Origin: an uncultured Litorilinea sp.
GTDB taxonomy: Bacteria > Chloroflexota > Anaerolineae > Caldilineales > Caldilineaceae
DNA: 9,509 nt
Assembly (NCBI GenBank): GCA_946885925.1
Contig: CAMPHP010000071.1
Span: 1-9,509, forward strand
Direction: 5' to 3'
The notes under the pieces were generated by a model. That model was given only the letters and a program-made list of their open reading frames with translations, did no database searches and was not told the origin of the DNA. Within the stretch, counting starts at the first letter, position 1, and each line of letters opens with the position of its first letter. Positions 4,793 to 9,509 of this stretch are shown here, piece by piece. Made by a program: the position numbers and the translations under genes.

Positions 4793-6717
4793 CCCGAAAC
4801 ACCTCTTATGCAAGCTCGCTATCGGATCGCGATGCAGATCAAAATGGTAGAACCACTCCCAATGCAGAGCGAAACGGTAGAACGGATTCTAGCGATGACC
4901 CACAAGAAATCAAGGCCGAAATCGATCAGACTCGCCAAGCAGTAGGTGCCAAGATCGACCAGCTTCAAGCTCGCCTGGACCCAAACCGGCTCAAGCAGCA
5001 GGCGCAAGAAACGGTGCAAGAGATCTTGTCGGATACAGCCAATCAAATGTCCGATTATGTGCGCTCGCACAAAGATGATATTACAACCTCCGTTGCCGAG
5101 GCTGCCCGCCGCAATCCATTGCCAGCGGCACTCGTCGGGGTGGGTATTGGCTGGCTGATCCTAGAGAGCTTTGCCGGTGGCAGCAAATCCCGCTCACATG
5201 GCGACAGTTGGGAAGAGGATCGCCGCCGCTACTTTGCGCGCGAAGCACGGCGCGGCCCACAAAGCCGCGGCCGCTATGCGGAGCGCCGAGGCAGTTTCGT
5301 CGATGATGAATATCTCAACGATGAATATGCCAGCTATAGCAGCCCCTCCTACGCGGGAGTATCTAGCGCCGGCTATAACGAGTTCAGCAGCGCCCGCACC
5401 TATGACCAGGGACGGGGTTATGAGCAGGGCCGGGGCTATCAGCAGGGTCGGGGCTATCAGCAGGGTCGGGACTTTGACCAGGGATGGGACTATCAGCAGG
5501 GCCGAGGCTATCAGCAGCGCTGGAGCGATGAGCAAGAACGCGGTTCCGGACGAATGGCAAGCGCTACCGGCGCGGTCAAAGAGACAGTTGGTGAGGTCAA
5601 GGAGCGCGTTGAAGATGTCAAAGAGCGCGTTGGCGATATGACCCACGAGGCAAAGGAACGTGTGGGCGAGATAGGGCATGAGATTAAGGAGCGTGTCAGC
5701 AACATGACCCAAGATGTTAAAGAACGTGTTGGCGGCGTAACAGATCGCGCCAGTGATACTGCGGGTGGTGTACGACACCAGGCAAGTGAGTTGACCGACC
5801 AGGCAAAGTATGAGCTACAACGCACTGGCTATCGTGCTCAGGAGTGGAGAGACCGGGCACGCTATGAGGGTCAACGCCGTGGTCAGCAAGTCATACGCAA
5901 CCTAGAGGACAACCCGCTCACCTATGGCCTTGTGGCACTTGCCGCGGGTGCAGCCCTGGCGATTCTTCTGCCGCAAACACGCACAGAAAATCGTGCCTTT
6001 GGCGAAATGCGCGACCAGGTCATGGAAAAGGGCCAAGAAGCCTTGGAGAGTGCCAAGGCTCACGCCCAAAACGTTGCCGAGGAACTTCGTCCTGAGCTAG
6101 AGGATACCGCACGCAAGCTGGTGAGCGACATTAAGGAAACAGGCAAGGAAGTTGCACAGACTGCCCAATCCGAACTGCGCCCCGTGGTTGAAAAGGCCGT
6201 ATCCAAGACTAAGGAAGAAGCTCGCAGTGCTGCGCAAGAAGCTGGTATCGACCCAGATAAATTGACCGCCAACGGCTCGCCCAAGGCCGGCACGTCTACC
6301 GCCGAGACATCTACAGGAACATCTAACACAGGAACATCTGGCACAGGAACATCTGGCACAGGAACATCTGGTAGTGGCGCATCCAACACGAGCGCCACCA
6401 TGAGCAACAAGCCTGCGAGTGGCTCATCCACCAGCGGAAGCGCAACGATGAGCAGCACAACCAGTGGCACTTCGACTACGACGGCTGGCCAATCCAAGAC
6501 AGGCGGAATGGCTGTCAACCGTGATATTCTGAAGGGCCAATGGAACCAAATCAAGGGCGAAATGAAGAAGAAGTGGGGCCAACTGACCGACGACGACATC
6601 ACCAAGATCGAGGGTGATTACGACAAGTTCGTTGGTTTGCTGCAAACCCGCTATGGCTATGCCCGTGCCCGTGCCGAGCAGGAAGCCAATGAGTTCCTGT
6701 CCAGCCGCAAAGCGTAG
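4789..6717 (+). CDS. mosaic DUF3618 - repeat - CsbD stress protein with two membrane segments
   Basis: This is a 642-residue protein whose start (AAAGGAG 8 bases ahead) overlaps the previous stop. Residues 38-85 (PQEIKAEIDQTRQAVGAKID and an LQARLDP stretch) match the DUF3618 helical head. Residues 109-126 are a hydrophobic Gly-containing segment. Residues 205-246 hold seven YxQGRG-like hexapeptides. Residues 264-321 are amphipathic KERVG-type repeats, mostly of 11 residues, as in group 3 LEA proteins. Residues 375-395 form a second hydrophobic segment. Residues 400-487 are A/E/K-rich helix, and 497-575 a T/S/G linker. Residues 576-640 are a full CsbD domain (DILKGQWNQIKGEMKKKWGQ, LTDDD, IEGDYDKFVG, RYGYARARAE). 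CsbD proteins are general-stress proteins of unknown mechanism. Domain identities are strong; the joined architecture and a protective or scaffolding function at the membrane are inference. The usual CsbD protein is only about 60-70 residues. Confidence 0.9.
   Translation: MTRNTSYASSLSDRDADQNGRTTPNAERNGRTDSSDDPQEIKAEIDQTRQAVGAKIDQLQARLDPNRLKQQAQETVQEILSDTANQMSDYVRSHKDDITTSVAEAARRNPLPAALVGVGIGWLILESFAGGSKSRSHGDSWEEDRRRYFAREARRGPQSRGRYAERRGSFVDDEYLNDEYASYSSPSYAGVSSAGYNEFSSARTYDQGRGYEQGRGYQQGRGYQQGRDFDQGWDYQQGRGYQQRWSDEQERGSGRMASATGAVKETVGEVKERVEDVKERVGDMTHEAKERVGEIGHEIKERVSNMTQDVKERVGGVTDRASDTAGGVRHQASELTDQAKYELQRTGYRAQEWRDRARYEGQRRGQQVIRNLEDNPLTYGLVALAAGAALAILLPQTRTENRAFGEMRDQVMEKGQEALESAKAHAQNVAEELRPELEDTARKLVSDIKETGKEVAQTAQSELRPVVEKAVSKTKEEARSAAQEAGIDPDKLTANGSPKAGTSTAETSTGTSNTGTSGTGTSGTGTSGSGASNTSATMSNKPASGSSTSGSATMSSTTSGTSTTTAGQSKTGGMAVNRDILKGQWNQIKGEMKKKWGQLTDDDITKIEGDYDKFVGLLQTRYGYARARAEQEANEFLSSRKA
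5401..5526 (+). repeat. seven 18-nt repeats coding Tyr-x-Gln-Gly-Arg-Gly
   Basis: Seven consecutive in-frame 18-base units encode YDQGRG, YEQGRG, YQQGRG, YQQGRD, FDQGWD, YQQGRG and YQQRWS. Units 3 and 4 are almost identical at DNA level (CTATCAGCAGGGTCGGG), so the copy number may vary by slippage or recombination. The aromatic/Arg/Gln/Gly composition matches the tail of the first operon gene in style. Confidence 0.85.
5578..5751 (+). repeat. amphipathic KERVG repeats (7-mers, then 33-nt/11-residue units)
   Basis: Two 7-residue units (KETVGEV, KERVEDV) are followed by four 11-residue units (KERVGDMTHEA, KERVGEIGHEI, KERVSNMTQDV, KERVGGVTDRA). Synonymous codons differ between units, for example AAGGAGCGC and AAAGAACGT. 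The repeat is thus conserved in protein rather than copied recently. Eleven-residue periodicity is typical of LEA group 3, apolipoprotein-like and synuclein-like helices that fold on membranes or on drying. Confidence 0.85.
6313..6372 (+). repeat. four 15-nt tandem repeats in the Thr/Ser/Gly linker
   Basis: ACAGGAACATCTGGC or a close variant occurs four times in tandem (6313-6327, 6328-6342, 6343-6357, 6358-6372), with two exact central copies. The units encode TGTSG-type pentapeptides in the linker before the CsbD domain. Near-identity at DNA level suggests recent slippage expansion, unlike the older KERVG repeats. Confidence 0.85.
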
Positions 6718-6752
6718 TCCTACGTAGTTCATGTAAAAAGTTTCACACCAAG

Positions 6753-6812
6753 ACGCGGAGGCGCGGAGAAGAGATGCAAACCAGCAACTCTCCCCCCTCT
6801 GCGTCTCTGCGT
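6753..6812 (+). terminator. 16-pair hairpin of duplicated 8-mers between convergent genes (dispersed-repeat type)
   Basis: ACGCGGAGGCGCGGAG (6753-6768) pairs along its whole length with CTCTGCGTCTCTGCGT (6797-6812), using three G-U wobbles (6757, 6761, 6765) and a 28-base loop. Each arm is itself two 8-mers (ACGCGGAG/GCGCGGAG; CTCTGCGT twice). The wobbles pair only in plus-strand RNA, pointing to a role in the transcript of the operon that ends at 6717. No T-tract follows, so it is not a textbook intrinsic terminator. It may instead act as a 3'-end stabiliser or be a copy of a dispersed palindromic repeat. The motif type is, as I recall, common in intergenic DNA of several environmental phyla. 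Confidence 0.6.
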
Positions 6813-6834
6813 GACCTACCCCTTACTCTCTTAC

Positions 6835-7935
6835 CTACCCCTTCCTCTCACTCACCAGACGTTCAGCCTGCGCCAACCAGTTTGGCTCGATTGTCACGCC
6901 CCACCCTGGCCCCTCTGGAATTTGTACCTTACCCGCTTGCACTTGCAGCTTCGGAACATAATAGCCAGTCACTGCCTGTTGTGGTTCCACCGAAAACTCC
7001 GCATGCGGACCTGCATTGGGGATTGCACCCATCATGTGCAGGGTAAAGACCATCACCAACGAATGGTTTGACGAGTGGGGCACACAGGGCAGCCCAGCCT
7101 CCTGCGCCAGCTTTGCCACATGCAGCGCACGCGTTAGCCCGCCCACATAGCAAATGTCCGGCTGGCATATGTCCACGGCGCGCAGGGCGACCATTCGCTC
7201 CCACTGTTTCAAGTCATAATCCTGCTCACCACCTGCCACCGGGATCTCCAACGCCGCGGCAACCTCCGCGGTCCATTCCAATTCTGGGTAGGGGCAAGGC
7301 TCTTCAAAATGGCTAAAGTTCTGCTCCTGCATCAAGCGCCCCACTTCAATCGCTCGTTTGGGCTGGAATCCACTGTTACCATCGGCAAGCAGCGTAACCT
7401 CGTCGCCAAGAGCCTTGCGCGTGACCTGGATCAGCGCCTCGGTGCGCCCCGGCCATTCATCCACATCATAGCCCATACGCTTGCCGATCTTTATCTTAAA
7501 GCCGTGAAAACCGTGAGTGTCGCGCAAGCGCACCAGCCGTTCTGCCTCTTCTTCCGGCGTAGTATCGCGGCGCATGGAGGAGCCATAGACAGGAAAGGGG
7601 CGAGGCGTGCCGCCTAACAACTCGCAGACACTCTTGCCAGCGACTTTCCCGCGCAGATCCCAGATCGCCGTATCCAAACCAGCCAGTGCCCGACAGACAT
7701 AGGTCCCAGGGAACTTATAGGTAGCCGCCATCACCGCGTCAGAAATCGCATCCGGCTCGTTGGCATCCATGCCCAAAGCCACAGGCGCGACCTGCCGGTG
7801 CAGCACCAGCGCCGTAATATCGGCATGGCTGGGCGCAAACTGCCCCCAGCCCTCATCTCCTGCTTCCGTACGCACGCGCACCAACCCGATCCGCTGGTCG
7901 CGTACAAAACTCTCAACCGACTGAATTTTCAACAT
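6835..7935 (-). CDS. mandelate racemase-subgroup enolase-superfamily enzyme (probable sugar-acid dehydratase or racemase)
   Basis: The 366-residue product has the full enolase-superfamily fold: an N-terminal capping domain (1-120) and a (beta/alpha)7-beta barrel. Family knowledge gives the chemistry: a Mg2+-assisted proton is taken from the carbon next to a carboxylate. Visible residues are the KxK base pair K147/K149 (FKIKIG), metal ligands D185 (ADGN), E211 (FEEP) and E237 (GGE), and the His/Asp dyad D260 (QPD) and H287 (PHSSN). The dyad spacing of 27 equals that of Pseudomonas mandelate racemase (D270/H297). The dyad places it in the mandelate racemase subgroup rather than the muconate-cycloisomerase one. 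The substrate is unknown; acid-sugar dehydration is common in this subgroup. The length is typical. The start lacks a strong ribosome site. It diverges from the acetyltransferase gene across a 103-base spacer. Confidence 0.9.
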   Translation of the reverse strand: MLKIQSVESFVRDQRIGLVRVRTEAGDEGWGQFAPSHADITALVLHRQVAPVALGMDANEPDAISDAVMAATYKFPGTYVCRALAGLDTAIWDLRGKVAGKSVCELLGGTPRPFPVYGSSMRRDTTPEEEAERLVRLRDTHGFHGFKIKIGKRMGYDVDEWPGRTEALIQVTRKALGDEVTLLADGNSGFQPKRAIEVGRLMQEQNFSHFEEPCPYPELEWTAEVAAALEIPVAGGEQDYDLKQWERMVALRAVDICQPDICYVGGLTRALHVAKLAQEAGLPCVPHSSNHSLVMVFTLHMMGAIPNAGPHAEFSVEPQQAVTGYYVPKLQVQAGKVQIPEGPGWGVTIEPNWLAQAERLVSERKG

Positions 7936-7950
7936 GAGCGGTTCGCCTTA

Positions 7951-7998
7951 TATGATTGTTGATAAATGTGATTGTTGATAAATATGGTTGTTGGTATC
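7951..7998. promoter_or_regulatory. three 16-nt tandem repeats in a divergent promoter region
   Basis: TATGATTGTTGATAAA (7951-7966) is followed by TGTGATTGTTGATAAA (7967-7982) and a degenerate third copy, TATGGTTGTTGGTATC (7983-7998). The array fills the middle of the spacer between the divergent enolase-family and acetyltransferase genes. It begins 15 bases before the enolase-family start. It contains TTGATA and TAT-rich boxes that could serve as promoter parts in either direction. Equal spacing suggests binding sites for a regulator of both genes, but the regulator is not in the window. Confidence 0.65.
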
Positions 7999-8038
7999 TG
8001 GTGGGTTAACCGATTCGCATCTCTGGAGAAGCCAGCCC

Positions 8039-8848
8039 ATGTCCGGTGAGCAAGCACCTCTCATTCCTCCCACAGTCAGTTCACTTACGGCCAATTTGCG
8101 TGCGCTCGGTGTCGTCCCTGGCATGACCCTGATCGTTCATAGCTCAATGAAAGCCATTGCCCCGTGGGTCATTGGCGGAGCGCAAGCCGTGATTCTGGCG
8201 CTTGAAACGGTCTTGGGGCCAGAGGGTACGCTGGTGATGCCCACCATTACAGGCGATCTAACCGACCCCGCTGGTTGGGGAAATCCCCCTGTACCACCGA
8301 GTTGGTGGGAACCGATCCGCCAAGAGATGCCCCCCTTCATGCCGGATCTGACGCCAACGCGCAAAATGGGGCTTATTCCCGAAACCTTCCGCAAACAAAA
8401 TGGCACGCTGCGAAGCAGCCATCCTGTAACGTCTTTTGCTGCTTGGGGCAAGCATGCAGCCACAATTACAGCCAATCATTTATTAGAATCGCCGTTGGGT
8501 GAGGACTCACCGCTGGCGAGAATCTATGATCTGCATGGCAGTGTGCTCCTGTTGGGTGTGGGCCATGGCAACAACAGTTCGCTCCACTTGGCCGAAACAC
8601 GTGCATCCTATCCTAGCAGGCGAATCGAACGCCATGCGTCCCCGATTCTCATAGATGGGCAACGCCATTGGGTTGAATATGAAGCATTAGAAGGAAATAA
8701 TGATGATTTTGTGCAGATCGGTGACAACTTCGCCCGCGAAACGTGCTTGCAGAACCAAGGCAAAGTTGGTCAGGCAACAGCGCTGCTCATGCCCCAGCGC
8801 CCGCTCGTTGATTATGCTGTGCGCTGGATGGAGCAGAATCGCGCCTAG
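8039..8848 (+). CDS. AAC(3)-family aminoglycoside N3-acetyltransferase-like protein
   Basis: The 269-residue product belongs to the antibiotic N-acetyltransferase family (PF02522), whose studied members move acetyl from acetyl-CoA to the 3-amino group of aminoglycosides. Family features in order are VHSSMKAIAPWVIGGAQAVI (33-52), GPEGTLVMPT (60-69), the TPTRKMGLIPETF segment (105-117), SSHP with H128, GEDSPLARI (154-162), and LLGVGHGNNSSLHLAE (171-186), which carries the family-conserved His and Glu. ATG 8039 is preferred over the TTG at 7988 because GGAG (8025-8028) lies 10 bases ahead and the extra 17 residues do not look like the family. Environmental members need not confer resistance, and the true substrate is unknown. 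There are no mobile-element flanks, so it is probably a resident chromosomal gene. Confidence 0.88.
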   Translation: MSGEQAPLIPPTVSSLTANLRALGVVPGMTLIVHSSMKAIAPWVIGGAQAVILALETVLGPEGTLVMPTITGDLTDPAGWGNPPVPPSWWEPIRQEMPPFMPDLTPTRKMGLIPETFRKQNGTLRSSHPVTSFAAWGKHAATITANHLLESPLGEDSPLARIYDLHGSVLLLGVGHGNNSSLHLAETRASYPSRRIERHASPILIDGQRHWVEYEALEGNNDDFVQIGDNFARETCLQNQGKVGQATALLMPQRPLVDYAVRWMEQNRA

Positions 8849-8929
8849 CTTTACTTTGTATGAACACCAAACGTAAGCACGCCAGCCGAACAACCGGCGG
8901 CTCCATGCTATCCTCATCCATACCGCGAT

Positions 8930-8947
8930 GATCGCAGTGATGCGATC
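8930..8947. promoter_or_regulatory. 6-bp perfect inverted repeat upstream of msrB
   Basis: GATCGC (8930-8935) and GCGATC (8942-8947) are exact reverse complements around a 6-base centre, ending 22 bases before the msrB ribosome site (AGGAGA, 8969-8974). It could be an operator or a small leader hairpin. The 132-base gap between the acetyltransferase and msrB shows no convincing promoter boxes otherwise. Confidence 0.45.
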
Positions 8948-8980
8948 CAATCCACGCGAGAGTTCAACAGGAGAGACTCT

Positions 8981-9448
8981 ATGACTCAGGAATATCAAAA
9001 GCCTTCAGACAAAGAACTTCGCGAGAAGCTGACGCCAGAACAATATAAGGTAACCCAGCACGAAGGCACTGAAGCGCCCTTCCGGAACCAATATTGGGAT
9101 AACCACGAAGCAGGGATCTATGTTGATGTTGTGTCGGGCGAACCACTCTTTAGCTCGCTTGACAAATACGATTCTGGTACTGGCTGGCCTAGCTTTACGC
9201 GCCCGCTGGAAGACGAAAACATTGTCACTCGCAGCGACCATAAGCTGTGGATGGAGCGAAATGAGGTGCGCTCCAAGCATGGCGATTCCCACTTGGGCCA
9301 TGTCTTTGACGATGGCCCTGCGCCCACGGGTCTGCGCTATTGCATGAACTCGGCTTCATTGCGCTTTATTCCGGTTGACCGGCTGGAAGCCGAAGGCTAT
9401 GGAGAATATCTCTCCCTCTTCCAACCCGTCACCAAGGAATCTAAATAG
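8981..9448 (+). CDS. msrB: peptide-methionine (R)-S-oxide reductase (MsrB), one-cysteine type
   Basis: The 155-residue cytosolic enzyme reduces the R form of methionine sulfoxide in proteins or free, repairing oxidative damage. The family blocks are all present: [13 protein letters not shown] (22-34), [20 protein letters not shown] (38-57), GWPSF (68-72), [19 protein letters not shown] (95-113) with active-site His 104 and 107, and GLRYCMNS (117-124) with catalytic C121 and N123. C121 is the only cysteine in the protein. The four zinc-binding cysteines of E. coli MsrB are absent. The usual recycling cysteine before GWPSF is threonine (T67), so the sulfenic acid must be reduced directly by thioredoxin, glutaredoxin or another thiol. 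The start follows AGGAGA at good spacing. No msrA is fused or adjacent. Confidence 0.96.
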   Translation: MTQEYQKPSDKELREKLTPEQYKVTQHEGTEAPFRNQYWDNHEAGIYVDVVSGEPLFSSLDKYDSGTGWPSFTRPLEDENIVTRSDHKLWMERNEVRSKHGDSHLGHVFDDGPAPTGLRYCMNSASLRFIPVDRLEAEGYGEYLSLFQPVTKESK

Positions 9449-9455
9449 CAGGGAG

Positions 9456-9487
9456 CGTTTGCACCTTCGAGCGCTTGCACCTTCGAG
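9456..9487 (+). repeat. two 16-nt tandem repeats after msrB
   Basis: CGTTTGCACCTTCGAG (9456-9471) and CGCTTGCACCTTCGAG (9472-9487) are adjacent and differ at one base. They begin 8 bases after the msrB stop. They do not form a strong hairpin and may continue beyond the window's right edge at 9509. Confidence 0.7.
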
Positions 9488-9509
9488 GAAGCCGGGGACT
9501 CTCTCGGTG

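Noticed and set aside
5171..6605. Shadow frames over the mosaic gene (5171-5641 plus; 5194-5778, 5511-5825 and 6060-6605 minus)
   Set aside because: They mirror the internal repeats of the CsbD-fusion gene in other frames and match no family.
6720..6727. CTACGTAG palindrome just after the CsbD-fusion stop
   Set aside because: An 8-base palindrome is expected by chance at this scale and has no supporting context.
7988..8038. TTG at 7988 as start of the acetyltransferase
   Set aside because: It falls in the 16-nt repeat array, lacks a ribosome site, and adds 17 residues foreign to the family. ATG 8039 has GGAG at suitable spacing.
8884..8902. Terminator after the acetyltransferase (AGCCG/CGGCT)
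   Set aside because: The stem is only 5 bp and no T-tract follows.

Overview
This is a 9.5 kb bacterial chromosomal segment of moderate G+C. It holds seven convincing protein genes and several strong inverted or tandem repeats in the intergenic DNA. There are no rRNA, tRNA, transposase, phage-structural or CRISPR signatures. The taxon cannot be fixed from this stretch. The gene mix and the 'GCGGAG / CTCTGCGT' hairpin repeat would suit a free-living environmental bacterium, perhaps Chloroflexota. That is a low-confidence guess.

Layout from left to right. (i) Positions 1-395 have no credible gene but are dense in dyad symmetries and short tandem repeats, ending in a clear intrinsic terminator for the leftward gene. 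(ii) Positions 396-2915 (minus) encode a UvrD/PcrA/Rep-type SF1 DNA helicase with all canonical motifs and a C-terminal Tudor-like segment. (iii) Positions 2916-3263 are a divergent control region with a hairpin in the helicase leader and a plausible helicase promoter. (iv) Positions 3264-6717 (plus) are a tightly coupled three-gene operon, joined by two 4-base ATGA stop/start overlaps. Its products are a membrane-anchored protein with a Tyr/Gly/Gln-rich low-complexity tail, a PF07332-type small membrane protein ('holin superfamily III'), and a 642-residue mosaic protein. The mosaic runs from a DUF3618-like head through a membrane segment, Tyr/Gln/Gly hexapeptide repeats, 11-residue amphipathic repeats and a second membrane segment, to a CsbD stress-protein domain at the C-terminus. 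(v) Positions 6753-6812 form a 16-pair hairpin built from duplicated 8-mers, between convergent genes. (vi) Positions 6835-7935 (minus) encode an enolase-superfamily enzyme of the mandelate racemase subgroup. It is divergent from an AAC(3)-type N-acetyltransferase (8039-8848, plus), and a 16-nt tandem repeat lies between them. (vii) Positions 8981-9448 (plus) encode a one-cysteine methionine-(R)-sulfoxide reductase (MsrB).

The three-gene operon is the best candidate for an undescribed system. Its order resembles the enterobacterial yqjD-yqjE-yqjK type of stationary-phase, membrane-associated operon. Here two of the proteins also carry aromatic low-complexity regions of the kind that phase-separate, and one is fused to amphipathic LEA-like repeats and a CsbD domain. 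The inferred role is a stress-induced, membrane-tethered scaffold or protectant. That function is a hypothesis, while the domain layout is seen directly. Helicase (repair), MsrB (oxidative damage) and the CsbD operon would all fit a stress theme, but nothing shows that they are co-regulated.
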